64,000 bases of DNA from Actinomadura sp. NAK00032. GTDB taxonomy: Bacteria; Actinomycetota; Actinomycetes; Streptosporangiales; Streptosporangiaceae. The stretch spans positions 8,060,001 to 8,124,000 of the forward strand of contig NZ_CP054932.1 of NCBI RefSeq assembly GCF_013364275.1. Direction: 5' to 3'. The notes below the pieces were generated by a model that made no database searches, had not been told where the DNA came from, and saw only the letters and a list, made by a program, of their open reading frames with translations. Below are positions 25,080 to 33,296 of the stretch, in pieces. Every line of letters starts with the position of its first letter. The first letter of the stretch is position 1. The translations under genes were made by a program, and so were the position numbers.

Positions 25080-26246
25080 TCAGCGGTCGACGAGGCGGCT
25101 GATCCGGTAGATCATTTTGCGGTTCACCGGGGGGAACGCGGTGAGGGGGAGGACCATGTCCCGGAGGGCGCCCTTCCATGGCGCGCGCTGGGTGGCGAGG
25201 GCGTTGAGGCGCCGCGTGGTGCCGACGGCGTCCACGGCGATCGGGCGGCGGACGCGTTCATAGGAGTCGAGGGCGCTCTCCTCCCCGTTCATGGCCTTCA
25301 CCAGGACGTCGCCGAGGGTGATCCCGTCCTGGATTCCCAGGTTCATGCCCTGGCCGATGATGGGGCTGTTGACGTGGGCGGCGTCGCCGGCCAGGAAGAC
25401 CCGCCCGGCGCGGAACCGCTGCGCCACCCGGTGGTGGATCCTGGTGTGGGAGTCGTGCGCCACACGCAGCACCCGGATGGCCCGCTGCGCCGGGGCGCGC
25501 CGCCGCAGCAGCGTCTCCGCGGTGGCGGCGGTCATCTCGTCGGGCAGCCGGTCGACCGACAGGCAGACCCGGTGCAGCATCCCCGGCATGCGGCCCATGA
25601 TCACGGCACCGGGGCGGGAGAAGAACAGGTGGATCTCATCCGCGGGAGATCCACCGCTCAGCTCCATGTCGGCGAGGATGAACGTCTGATGGAACGTCTC
25701 CCCGGGGAAGGGGATCCCGGCCATCTTTCGGACGCCGCTGCGCGTGCCGTCCGCGCCGACGAGGTACTTCGCGCGGATGGTGCGCTCCTCCCCCTCGGCG
25801 TCCGTCACCGCCGCGACGACCTGGTCGTCGGCCTGTTCCATGCCGCTCAGCGTCAGGGGCCGGTGGACGGCGCCGCCCAGCTCCCGGAGCCGGGTGAGGA
25901 TGATCTCCTCGGTGGTGTGCTGCGGCAGCAGGACGGCGTAGGGGAACGCGGTGTCCAGCCGGTCCAACCGCAGCGTGGCGATGTTGCGGTCGCGTTCGCC
26001 GGAGAAGATCCGGATCCGCTCGGCATGGTTGCCGGCCTTCGCCAGCCGTTCGCCGACCTCGATCCGCTGCAGCATCTCCAGCGACCGGGGCAGGGTGCCG
26101 ACCGCGCGCGAGTAGTTGCCGCCCTCCTCGACACCGTCGATCACGCAGCATTCGATGCCCGCCGCGCACAGCGTCGCGGCCAGGGCGAGCCCGGTGGGCC
26201 CGGCACCGGCGATCAGGACATCGGTCGTCTTCGGGAGTCCGGTCAT
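25080..26246 (-). CDS. FAD-dependent monooxygenase (PHBH-like)
   Basis: The 388-residue flavoprotein has GAGPTGLALAATLCAAG at the N-terminus, YLVGADGTRSGVRK in the middle and VFLAGDAAHVNSPIIGQGMN near the C-terminus, the three FAD and NAD(P)H motifs of group A hydroxylases. The protein lacks a long C-terminal thioredoxin-like domain. It is preceded by GAGAGG and lies 41 bp downstream of a TetR gene on the same strand, and 132 bp from the methyltransferase B start, so it is a separate unit from the IclR regulon. Substrate unknown; a phenolic or polyketide-like compound is plausible. Confidence 0.9.
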   Translation of the reverse strand: MTGLPKTTDVLIAGAGPTGLALAATLCAAGIECCVIDGVEEGGNYSRAVGTLPRSLEMLQRIEVGERLAKAGNHAERIRIFSGERDRNIATLRLDRLDTAFPYAVLLPQHTTEEIILTRLRELGGAVHRPLTLSGMEQADDQVVAAVTDAEGEERTIRAKYLVGADGTRSGVRKMAGIPFPGETFHQTFILADMELSGGSPADEIHLFFSRPGAVIMGRMPGMLHRVCLSVDRLPDEMTAATAETLLRRRAPAQRAIRVLRVAHDSHTRIHHRVAQRFRAGRVFLAGDAAHVNSPIIGQGMNLGIQDGITLGDVLVKAMNGEESALDSYERVRRPIAVDAVGTTRRLNALATQRAPWKGALRDMVLPLTAFPPVNRKMIYRISRLVDR

Positions 26247-26287
26247 GACACACCTCTCTGGGACGTCACCGCCGGGCGCGTTCCGGG

Positions 26288-26869
26288 TTACGGAGCGTCG
26301 CCCGTGTAGTAGCGCTGCAGGGTGGGAGCCACCCAGGCGACCAGGTGCTCGGCCTCGGCGGCGGTGAGCGCCGGCAGGGCCAGGGCGTAGCGGGTGATCG
26401 CCAGCCCGACGAGCTGGCTGGCGGCCAGCGCCGCGCGCAGCTCGGCCTCGTCCTCGCCGACCAGCTCGGCGATCGGGCCGAGCACCCGGTCGGCGAGGAA
26501 CTCCCGCAGCAGCGCGGCGGCCCGCTCCAGGGTGACCGCCGAGCGGATCAGCCCGAGCAGCGGGCCGGGCGCGTCGACGCCGCCGAGCAGGCCGAGGAAG
26601 TAGCGGACGAGCCGCTCGCCGAGTTCATCCCGCGGCCCGGCCGCCAGCATCGAGACGGCCTCGTCGGGGCGGATCACCGCGGCCGCCATCTCGGCGAACA
26701 GCTTCTCCTTGGTGCCGAAGAAGTACCGCACGAGCGCGGGATCCACGTCCACGTCAGCGGCGATCTGCCGCATGCTCGTGGCCTCGTACCCCCGCGAGGT
26801 GAACCGCGCCGTCGCGGCGCCGAGGATCAGCGCCCGGGTATCACTCGGCCCCGGCCTGCGTCCGGCCAT
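26288..26869 (-). CDS. TetR-family transcriptional regulator
   Basis: The 193-residue regulator has the TetR N-terminal helix-turn-helix (ALILGAATARFTSRGYEATSMRQIA...VRYFFGTKEKLF) and a helical ligand-binding C-terminal domain of the TetR_C_33/PsrA-like kind. It probably controls itself and the adjoining monooxygenase gene through the palindrome at its own promoter. I chose ATG 26869, preceded by GGAGG; a GTG at 26899 would put the operator partly within the coding region. Confidence 0.92.
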   Translation of the reverse strand: MAGRRPGPSDTRALILGAATARFTSRGYEATSMRQIAADVDVDPALVRYFFGTKEKLFAEMAAAVIRPDEAVSMLAAGPRDELGERLVRYFLGLLGGVDAPGPLLGLIRSAVTLERAAALLREFLADRVLGPIAELVGEDEAELRAALAASQLVGLAITRYALALPALTAAEAEHLVAWVAPTLQRYYTGDAP

Positions 26870-26891
26870 CACGCCTCCTCGACGACGACAG

Positions 26892-26907
26892 TTCCCCACG
26901 TGAGGAA
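26892..26907. promoter_or_regulatory. Probable TetR operator
   Basis: TTCCCCACGTGAGGAA is a 16-bp palindrome with seven of eight matched pairs. It covers the predicted transcription start of the TetR gene, which fits autorepression. Confidence 0.6.
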
Positions 26908-26912
26908 TTTTT

Positions 26913-26941
26913 ATTCTACGCGCGGGGAATTAGAGGTGCAA
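26913..26941 (-). promoter_or_regulatory. Promoter of the TetR-monooxygenase unit
   Basis: On the minus strand TTGCAC (26941-26936), a 17-bp spacer and TAGAAT (26918-26913) form a recognisable sigma-A promoter in an AT-rich island. Transcription would begin near 26906, within the palindrome. Confidence 0.55.
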
Positions 26942-26972
26942 GGGGCGGCCGGCCTTCGAGCGCACATGACAA

Positions 26973-27010
26973 AGGAGCGGCGGCCCGCATCAGCGCGAAC
27001 CGCCGCTCCT
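26973..27010. terminator. GC-rich stem-loop upstream of the TetR gene
   Basis: AGGAGCGGCGG at 26973-26983 pairs perfectly with 27000-27010 around a 16-nt loop. No T-run follows. It may be a factor-independent terminator of the kind common in actinomycetes, insulating ssrA from the TetR promoter. Confidence 0.45.
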
Positions 27011-27037
27011 GTCAGCGAAGATCAACTGGGAGGGGGC

Positions 27038-27082
27038 GTGGGGGCGGAGCCCCCACATCGGGGGTCTGGGGGGCGCCCCCAG
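27038..27082. repeat. Two short perfect hairpins
   Basis: GTGGGGGC/GCCCCCAC (27038-27056, 3-nt loop) and CTGGGGG/CCCCCAG (27066-27082, 3-nt loop) follow one another between the TetR gene and ssrA. Such G-run hairpin pairs are common actinobacterial intergenic elements and could strengthen termination. Confidence 0.5.
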
Positions 27083-27095
27083 GCAGAAATGACGA

Positions 27096-27133
27096 GGAGT
27101 GGCGGCCTGCGCTTTCGGCAGGCACACCACTCC
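27096..27133 (-). terminator. ssrA terminator
   Basis: A compound hairpin begins 10 bp after the tmRNA 3' end: outer arms GGAGTGG/CCACTCC and inner arms GCCTGC/GCAGGC with a 7-nt loop. On the minus strand it is followed by TCGTCATTTC, so it acts as the probable terminator. Confidence 0.6.
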
Positions 27134-27142
27134 CGATACTCG

Positions 27143-27512
27143 TGGAGGTGGCGGGAATCGAACCCGCGTCCTTCGGTGATGGGTCAGGGCTTCTCCGGGT
27201 GCAGCCTGCTTGTCGCTTTCTCAGTCCCGGCGCTCACGCAGGCGTGTCGCCGACGGACTCAGTCGCTGTTTGGTTTCCCTACCGGCCCCGCGACCGGGTC
27301 GATAGGTGGAGTCTCCTTACGATGCCAGACCCCGGCTCGGAGACGCTACCGGGCTGACAGAGTTCGCTCCTCGCTCAGGCGGCGAGGGCGAACTCGGACT
27401 GCTTCTTGTTGGCAGTTATTGGTTTGCTGTCACAGGATTAACGAGGTCACGACAGCAACCCTCGACCCGCTTCCCCTGGCTCGAACGACCGAAGTCGAAG
27501 CCGGTCACCCCC
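27143..27512 (-). ncRNA. ssrA: Transfer-messenger RNA (tmRNA)
   Basis: On the minus strand the RNA begins GGGGGTG at 27512 and ends GGACGCGGGTTCGATTCCCG plus CCACCTCCA; the ends pair as a 7-bp acceptor stem (one G-U), and the T-arm is standard. The CCA tail is not encoded (CGA follows the discriminator A). The tag reading frame starts at the resume codon GCC at 27413 and ends at TGA 27377-27375, giving ANKKQSEFALAA, with the ALAA proteolysis signal typical of bacteria. Together with SmpB, encoded 2.3 kb away, it rescues ribosomes stalled on broken mRNAs. Confidence 0.96.
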
Positions 27513-27559
27513 ATGTTGAGTTGTCAAAGCAGGCGTCCCGGGGGACGTCCGCACGATGA

Positions 27560-27575
27560 CGTTACTAGGGTAACG
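27560..27575. promoter_or_regulatory. Inverted repeat upstream of ssrA
   Basis: CGTTACTAGGGTAACG has perfect 6-bp arms around TAGG. It lies about 50 bp upstream of the tmRNA 5' end, where promoter elements are expected, and could be a regulator site. No clear -35/-10 pair was assigned. Confidence 0.3.
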
Positions 27576-27615
27576 CGTGCGCGGGCAATCCCATTCCCCG
27601 GCAGGACAGCCGTGA

Positions 27616-27653
27616 GCCCCGGTGGGCGCGGGATGTGCCGCGCCCACCGGGGC
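27616..27653 (-). terminator. Very stable hairpin downstream of PBP-like gene
   Basis: A perfect 16-bp stem (27616-27631 with 27638-27653) with the 6-nt loop GATGTG stands between the PBP-like gene and ssrA. It is probably the transcription terminator of the smpB-PBP unit, though no T-run follows. Confidence 0.55.
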
Positions 27654-27684
27654 CGACCGGCAGGGTCGGGCCGGTCCGGACGGC

Positions 27685-27759
27685 AGAGCCTCCCCCGAGA
27701 CGAGGCTCTGGTCTCATCACGGCGACTGAGTCCGCAACCCCCCAAGCGGAGTCTCAGTC
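27685..27759 (+). ncRNA. Possible 6C-like small RNA (two hairpins with C-rich loops)
   Basis: Two successive stem-loops are seen on the plus strand. The first has arms AGAGCCTC/GAGGCTCT (27685-27709) with a CCCC-containing loop. The second has arms GACTGAG/CTCAGTC with inner CCGC/GCGG (27724-27759) and a loop AACCCCCCAA with six C's. Two hairpins with runs of about six C's in the loops define the actinobacterial 6C RNA motif. The usual neighbours of 6C RNA are not present, no promoter was found and the region may simply be the 3' end of the convergent PBP-like transcript. Confidence 0.35.
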
Positions 27760-27826
27760 ACCCGGAAAGACGCCCGCGGGCGGGGGGATGGTTGCGTCCC
27801 GTCCGTAAAGAGATGCCAAAACCGGC

Positions 27827-29764
27827 TCAGGACCCCGGGCGGAGGAACTTGGCGGCGAGCTTGGCGGTGTTGACGGGGCCCTCGACGGCGATCGCGAAGG
27901 CGCGGTCGCTGCTGGAGCCGACGAACCAGGAGACGCCCTTCTTGCCGCCGCCGCGCTCGTAGGCGGTGTAGGCGGCGACGCCGGTGACGTCTCCGGTGAC
28001 GCGGGCGCGGTGGGCGTTGCCGTGGGTGGCGGTCCGGGTGAGGACGCGCTTGAGGCTGGCGACCGCTTCGGGCGGCAGGCTCTGCGCGGGCGGCGCCTGG
28101 ACGGTCTTCGGGATGTCCCTGAGGATGTACGGCGGCTTCCAGGTGCCGGTGTACGCGGCGGACGCGACGAGCGCCATGGACAGGGGGCTCACCTCGACGT
28201 TGCCCTCGCCGACCATGGTGGCGGCCTTCTCGCCCTCGTTGGCGGGGGTGGGCACGGAGCCGGTGAACGCGGGGACCGAGAGGCCCCAGTCCTTGCCGAG
28301 GCCGAACTGGCCGGCCTCCCGGACGAGGGCCTGCGCGTCCAGCTTGCCGCTGAGCTGCGCGAGGCTCGTCTTGCAGGACCCGGCGAACGCGTTGGAGAAG
28401 GTGGTCTCGCCGCGGGCCTTGTTGGTGAAGGTCCTGCCGCCGACGGTGAGGGAGCCGGGGCAGGTGGTCTCGGTGGACGGGTCGAGCCGGGCCTGGGAGA
28501 ACAGGGCCTCGGCGGACACGATGCCGAACGCCAGGCCGGGCGGGTAGTGGCCCTCGAACGCGCGGTTCTCGCCGTTCGTCCCGTGGTTGGCCACGGCGAG
28601 GACCTCACCGGTGCTCGGCCGCACCACGACCATGGACGCCGGGTACCGCAGGCCGCGGAGCGTGCGGTCGGCGCGCCGCTGGTAGTTCGGGTCGAGCGTC
28701 GTCTGGACCGTTTCCGGCTGCTGGCCCTCCCAGGACCGCAGCTCCTCGGTGTTCTTGCCCGACTCGTCCTGCGCGACGACGCGGATGGTGGGCGTGCCGG
28801 CGAGGCGGCGCTGCTGGAGCAGCTGGATGCCGCTGACGCCGATCGTGTCACCGGGCTGGTAGGGGGCGCCGACCTGCTGCAGCCGGTCGGCGGTGGCCGG
28901 GCCGAGGCTGCCGACCAGCTCCGGGGCGTACGCGGGGGCGATCGGCTCCCTGACCTCCTGGTACTGGAGCCCGGGGATGGCGGCCAGCCGCTTGATCAGC
29001 GCGTTGTGCGTCGGAGACTGGAGCGTCAGCAGGGGCAGGAACGTCTGCGGCGGGGCGGAGCGGACGCGGCCGAGCAGGCGCTCGGCGTCCAGCCGGCGGC
29101 CGCCGTCGATCTTGGTCTGCTTGGCGAGCTGCTCCAGCGTCTTCGCCGGGTCGGCGAGCTGGCCGGGGTAGACGCCGAAGTTGTAGGCGCGGACCTGGCG
29201 CAGCACGGAGCGGCCCCGCGTGTCGGTGATGGGGGCCCGCTTCGGTACCTCGGTCACCACGGCGAGCCGCTGCCCCGGCTTCAGCTTGGTGTTGATGATG
29301 GACGGGCTCCAGGCGACCTTCCACTTGCCGCCGTCGCGCCGCAGATGCATCAGCCCGGGGTACTCCCACGGCTGGCCGTTCTCACCCAGGTCGATCTTGA
29401 CGGTGAAGCGCGCGTCGGCCTCGTCGCCCCTCTTGACGATCTGGTCGACGCCGCCGTCCTCCACCTCGGTGCCGAGGGACAGCCGCAGCGAGGCCGCGTC
29501 GAGCTGCTGCCGGACGCGGCTGAGCGCCTCCTCGACCTCCTTCTTGTCGGCGCCCACGGTCTGGGCGGCGGCGGCCTCGTAGTTGCCGACCTGCCAGGCG
29601 ATCAGGAAGTCGCGGACGGCGGGCATCGCGGACGGCTCGGCGCGGGCGCCCGGCATCATGGTCGCGACGATCGCGCCGCAGACGGTCAGGCCGCCCAGCC
29701 CCATCGCGATCGGACGCAGCGGTATCCGGCGCCGTTTCCGATGGTCCTGGCTCTTCATCGACAC
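27827..29764 (-). CDS. Penicillin-binding transpeptidase-like protein lacking catalytic motifs
   Basis: The 645-residue protein has an N-terminal membrane anchor (residues 16-40), an NTF2-like MecA_N-type domain (about 45-150), a PBP dimer-like linker and a C-terminal transpeptidase-fold domain. In the domain the SxxK active-site motif reads L411-A-F-G414, so both Ser and Lys are gone; SxN reads S463-C-K; KTG reads V593-T-G. It cannot form an acyl-enzyme and is presumably a non-catalytic, perhaps scaffolding or beta-lactam-blind, relative of class B PBPs. It lies 3 bp behind smpB. Start is GTG 29764 or ATG 29758. The export and fold are well supported, the role is inference. Confidence 0.88.
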   Translation of the reverse strand: MSMKSQDHRKRRRIPLRPIAMGLGGLTVCGAIVATMMPGARAEPSAMPAVRDFLIAWQVGNYEAAAAQTVGADKKEVEEALSRVRQQLDAASLRLSLGTEVEDGGVDQIVKRGDEADARFTVKIDLGENGQPWEYPGLMHLRRDGGKWKVAWSPSIINTKLKPGQRLAVVTEVPKRAPITDTRGRSVLRQVRAYNFGVYPGQLADPAKTLEQLAKQTKIDGGRRLDAERLLGRVRSAPPQTFLPLLTLQSPTHNALIKRLAAIPGLQYQEVREPIAPAYAPELVGSLGPATADRLQQVGAPYQPGDTIGVSGIQLLQQRRLAGTPTIRVVAQDESGKNTEELRSWEGQQPETVQTTLDPNYQRRADRTLRGLRYPASMVVVRPSTGEVLAVANHGTNGENRAFEGHYPPGLAFGIVSAEALFSQARLDPSTETTCPGSLTVGGRTFTNKARGETTFSNAFAGSCKTSLAQLSGKLDAQALVREAGQFGLGKDWGLSVPAFTGSVPTPANEGEKAATMVGEGNVEVSPLSMALVASAAYTGTWKPPYILRDIPKTVQAPPAQSLPPEAVASLKRVLTRTATHGNAHRARVTGDVTGVAAYTAYERGGGKKGVSWFVGSSSDRAFAIAVEGPVNTAKLAAKFLRPGS

Positions 29765-29767
29765 CTT

Positions 29768-30268
29768 TCACCGTCTCCTGAACCGGGCCGCCGCCGCCTT
29801 CTGCATCTCGCGGTCGGCTTCCCGCTTGGCGATGGCCTGGCGCTTGTCGTAGGACTTCTTACCACGGGCCAGGCCGATCTCGACCTTGGCCTTACCGTCC
29901 TTGAAGTACAGGGAGAGCGGGATCAGCGTCCACCCCGGTTCGGACGACTTGGCGATGATCTTCTGGATCTCGCGCTTGTGCAGCAGCAGCTTGCGGCGCC
30001 GGCGCGGCGCGTGGTTGGTCCAGGTGCCCTGCGTGTACTCGGGGATGTGGACGTGCTCCAGCCACACCTCCCCGTCCATGACGTGGGCGTAGCCGTCCAC
30101 GAGGGAGGCGCGGCCGGCGCGCAGCGCCTTCACCTCGGTGCCCATGAGCACCATGCCCGCCTCCCACGTGTCGTCTATGTGGTAGTCGTAGCGGGCCCGC
30201 TTGTTCTGGGCGATGATCTTCCGCCCGGTGTCCTTCTTATCCTTCTTGCGCCCGGTGTCCCGTGCCAC
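29768..30268 (-). CDS. smpB: SsrA-binding protein SmpB
   Basis: The 166-residue basic protein has the SmpB core: IIAQNKRARYDYHIDDTWEAG, VKALRAGRASLVDGYA, the HIPEYTQGTW loop and a Lys/Arg-rich C-terminal tail that enters the ribosomal mRNA channel. It binds tmRNA, delivers it to stalled ribosomes and is needed for trans-translation. The N-terminal extension of basic residues is usual in actinobacteria. The start is GTG. It lies between an S41 protease gene and a PBP-like gene on the same strand, 2.3 kb from ssrA. Confidence 0.98.
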   Translation of the reverse strand: MARDTGRKKDKKDTGRKIIAQNKRARYDYHIDDTWEAGMVLMGTEVKALRAGRASLVDGYAHVMDGEVWLEHVHIPEYTQGTWTNHAPRRRRKLLLHKREIQKIIAKSSEPGWTLIPLSLYFKDGKAKVEIGLARGKKSYDKRQAIAKREADREMQKAAAARFRRR

Positions 30269-30293
30269 GTCATCAGTCCTTGTCCGGCCCTCG

Positions 30294-31505
30294 TCAGTCT
30301 TTGCCCGGCATCGTCGCGCGCAGGCCGTGCAGCACCGTCCGGGCGCGCCGCTCGGCCACGTCCGGCGGGCGGTCGGCGGACACCGCCACGTCGGGTTCGA
30401 TCCCGACCCCGTCGAGGTTGCGGCCGCCCGGGGTGCGGTACCGACCGACGGTCAGCTCGATCACCGACCCGTCGGCGAGCCCGATCGGTTCCTGGACCGA
30501 GCCCTTCCCGTATGTACGCGATCCTACGATCACCGCGCGGTCGCGGTCGCGCAGGGAGCCCGCGACGATCTCCGCGGCGCTCGCGGTGCCCGCGTCGACC
30601 AGCACCACGAGCGGGGTGTCGGCGTCGCCGGGCGCGGTGACCGTGCGCCGCTGGACGGGCCTGCCGCGCGGCTGGTAGGTCACCACCGGGCCGCCGGCCA
30701 GGAACGCCGACGCCGTCTCGACCGCCTCGTCCACCAGGCCGCCGGGGTTGCCGCGCAGGTCCAGCAGCACGCCGCCGGTCGGCCGGCCGTACGGCGACCG
30801 CCCGGTCACGGCGTCCCGGACCTCGCGGCCCGTGCCGCGGCTGAAGGCGCCGACGCGGATGCGGCGCGCGTGGTCCGGAAGATCGGTCACGGTGACGTTT
30901 CCTCCAGGGACCGGTGTGCGGACGAGATGGAACCGCTCGGTTCGACGGTCGCGCTCGACGGTTAGTTCGACCGCTTCGTCCGGACGTCCGCGCAGGGCCT
31001 CGGCGACCCGGGAGATGTCCCAGCCGTCCACCGGCGCGCCTCCCACGGCGGTGACGACGTCGCCCGCGCGGACACCGGCGCGCGCGGCGGGCGTGCCCGG
31101 CTGGACGCTCGCGACCACCGTGCGGGCGTTGCCCCCCGCACCGTCGCCGCCCGTGCCGCCGAGCCACAGGCCGACACCGCTGTAGCGGCCGGTCAGCCGG
31201 CCTTCGACGTCGTCGTACTCGCGGGCCGGGTAGTAGTGCGCCCACCGGTCGCCGAGGCCGCGCAGCATGCCCTCGATGGCGGCGCGGTCGAGTTCGCCGC
31301 GCCCGACCGGCTCCGCCGCGCGGCGGCCGATCTTCGTGGCGGCCTCGTCCAGCACGGAGCCGCCGCCCGCGACGGCCGCGTGCCGGTCCGCGCCGGAGCC
31401 GCTCACGACTCCGGCGCCGTAGGCGCAGACGATCGCCGCCGCGACGGCCATGCCGCGCAGCACGTGGCCTGGCCGCCTCCTCAGAAACGGCACGGACCGA
31501 GACAT
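30294..31505 (-). CDS. S41 family C-terminal processing peptidase (CtpA-like)
   Basis: The 403-residue protein has an N-terminal membrane or signal segment (residues 18-38), a PDZ domain (about 110-190, VVASVQPGTPAARAGVRAGD) and an S41 protease domain. The catalytic dyad is Ser309 in AGTASAAE and Lys334 in YGKGSVQ, 25 residues apart as usual. Such peptidases trim or degrade exported proteins from the C-terminus outside the membrane. In actinobacteria the gene commonly stands between ftsX and smpB, as here. Confidence 0.93.
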   Translation of the reverse strand: MSRSVPFLRRRPGHVLRGMAVAAAIVCAYGAGVVSGSGADRHAAVAGGGSVLDEAATKIGRRAAEPVGRGELDRAAIEGMLRGLGDRWAHYYPAREYDDVEGRLTGRYSGVGLWLGGTGGDGAGGNARTVVASVQPGTPAARAGVRAGDVVTAVGGAPVDGWDISRVAEALRGRPDEAVELTVERDRRTERFHLVRTPVPGGNVTVTDLPDHARRIRVGAFSRGTGREVRDAVTGRSPYGRPTGGVLLDLRGNPGGLVDEAVETASAFLAGGPVVTYQPRGRPVQRRTVTAPGDADTPLVVLVDAGTASAAEIVAGSLRDRDRAVIVGSRTYGKGSVQEPIGLADGSVIELTVGRYRTPGGRNLDGVGIEPDVAVSADRPPDVAERRARTVLHGLRATMPGKD

Positions 31506-31568
31506 GCGGCAAGTCTAGGGCGGCCGGGCGGCCCGGATCCGGCACTTCCCCCGGATCCGGACGGCATG

Positions 31569-32474
31569 TCAGATCCGCAGGTATCTGCGCAGCGTCAGGA
31601 ACGACGCCACGGCACACAGCAGGACACCGAAGCAGATCGACACCACAATGACCGCGATCACCTGGCTCCAGCCCAGCTGGCTGACGAGCTGCACCTGCCC
31701 GGCGAGTCTGTCGATCAGCAGTTTCTTGCTGAAGACCAGCAGGATCGAGGCGAACACGCCGCCGATCAGGCCGGCGATCGCGCCCTCCAGGATGAACGGC
31801 ATCTGGATGTAGGTGTTGGACGCGCCGACCAGCCGCATGATGCCGGTCTCGCGGCGCCGGTTGAACGCCGACAGCCGCACGGTGTTGCCGACCAGCATCA
31901 CCGCCGCGATCACCTGGATCAGCGCGATCGTCAGCGCGGCCACCTGCAGGCCGTTCAGGATCCGGAAGAACCGCTTCAGGATCTCCTGCTCGTTGATGAC
32001 CGTGTCGACGCCGGGCTGGCCGAGCATCGCCTGCGCGACCGCCTTGTACTCCTCCGGGTTCTTCAGCTTGACCCGGAACGAGTCGGGGATGTCGCCCTCA
32101 CGGGTGCTCTCGACGAACCCCGGCGACCCGGCGAAGCGGTCCTTGAACCGCTCGTACGCCTGCTGCTTGTTCTCGTACTCGACGGCAGAGACCTGCGGCA
32201 TCTTCTCCAGGCTGCCCTTGAGCGTCTGCCGCTGCTGGTCGGTGACGTCCTGCTTCTGGCAGCTGGGGTTGGAGCTCGTCTTGGCGCACAGGAAGATCGA
32301 GACCTCGATCTTGTCGTACCAGTAGCTCTTGGACGCGTCGACCTGCTGACGCAGGAGCAGCCCGGTGCCGAAGAGCGCCATGGCGATGGCGACGGTGATG
32401 ACGAGGGAGATCGTCATCGTCATGTTCCGGCGGAGACCGATCCAGATCTCCTGGAGAACGAACTGTACGCGCAT
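31569..32474 (-). CDS. ftsX: Cell division protein FtsX
   Basis: The 301-residue membrane protein starts MRVQFVLQEIWIGLRRN, has one helix near residue 25, a large extracellular loop with two Cys residues (C-x6-8-C in CAKTSSNPSC) and three C-terminal helices in an FtsX/MacB permease domain. With FtsE it forms an ABC-type complex that activates peptidoglycan hydrolases at division. ATG 32474 was chosen; an upstream ATG at 32528 would add an uncharacteristic hydrophilic extension. Confidence 0.96.
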   Translation of the reverse strand: MRVQFVLQEIWIGLRRNMTMTISLVITVAIAMALFGTGLLLRQQVDASKSYWYDKIEVSIFLCAKTSSNPSCQKQDVTDQQRQTLKGSLEKMPQVSAVEYENKQQAYERFKDRFAGSPGFVESTREGDIPDSFRVKLKNPEEYKAVAQAMLGQPGVDTVINEQEILKRFFRILNGLQVAALTIALIQVIAAVMLVGNTVRLSAFNRRRETGIMRLVGASNTYIQMPFILEGAIAGLIGGVFASILLVFSKKLLIDRLAGQVQLVSQLGWSQVIAVIVVSICFGVLLCAVASFLTLRRYLRI

Positions 32475-32606
32475 GCCTCGCTGTCCTTGATCGCCTTTGG
32501 TCCGCCCGGGCGCCCGGGACGGCGCCATGAGGGAACGCGGCCCGAAGCGGGCGGTCCCCGCCTACGGGCTGTCGTACGCCCCGGCGGGAATCGTTGGTTC
32601 AGATGG

Positions 32607-33296
32607 TCAGTACGCCTGGCCGTACACGCCGCGCGACTGGTCGCGGACGACCCTGCCGTCCTCCAGCTCGACGACGCGCTTGCGGAACGCGTCGACGATA
32701 GCGGCATCGTGGGTGGCCATGACGACGGTGGTGCCGGTCCGGTTGATGCGGTCCAGCACCTTCATGATGCCGATCGAGGTGGCGGGGTCGATGTTCCCCG
32801 TGGGCTCGTCCGCCAGCAGGATCATCGGCCGGTTGACGAACGCCCGCGCGATGGCGACGCGCTGCTGCTCGCCGCCGGACAGCTCGTCCGGCATCCGGTG
32901 GGCCTTGCCCTCCAGGCCGACGAGATCGATGACCTCGGGGACGACCTTGCCGATGAAGCGCCGCGGCTTGCCGATCACCTCGAGGGCGAACGCGACGTTC
33001 TCGAAGACGTTCTTGTTGGGCAGGAGGCGGAAGTCCTGGAAGACGCAGCCGATCCTGCGGCGCAGGTGCGGCACCTTCCAGTTGCTCAGCCGGCTCAGGT
33101 CCTTGCCCGCCACGTGCACGTGACCCTGGGAAGGACGCTCCTCCTTCAGGATGAGGCGCAGGAAGGTCGACTTGCCGGAGCCGGACGGCCCCACCAGGAA
33201 CAGGAACTCGCCCTTCTCGATGGCGACGTTCACATGCTGCAGGGCGGGCCGGTTCTGGCTCGGGTAGACCTTGGTGACGTTGTCGAAATGGATCAC
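32607..33296 (-). CDS. ftsE: Cell division ATP-binding protein FtsE
   Basis: The 229-residue ABC ATPase starts MIHFDNVTKVYPSQN and has Walker A GPSGSGKST, signature LSGGEQQR and Walker B ILLADEPTGNID. Length and sequence match FtsE throughout. It precedes ftsX by 132 bp and drives the FtsX complex at the septum. Confidence 0.97.
   Translation of the reverse strand: MIHFDNVTKVYPSQNRPALQHVNVAIEKGEFLFLVGPSGSGKSTFLRLILKEERPSQGHVHVAGKDLSRLSNWKVPHLRRRIGCVFQDFRLLPNKNVFENVAFALEVIGKPRRFIGKVVPEVIDLVGLEGKAHRMPDELSGGEQQRVAIARAFVNRPMILLADEPTGNIDPATSIGIMKVLDRINRTGTTVVMATHDAAIVDAFRKRVVELEDGRVVRDQSRGVYGQAY

Noticed and set aside
27136..27180. A tRNA gene suggested by the T-arm-like GGTTCGATTCC on the minus strand
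   Set aside because: It is the 3' tRNA-like part of tmRNA; the tag frame and the matching 5' end lie 330-370 nt upstream.
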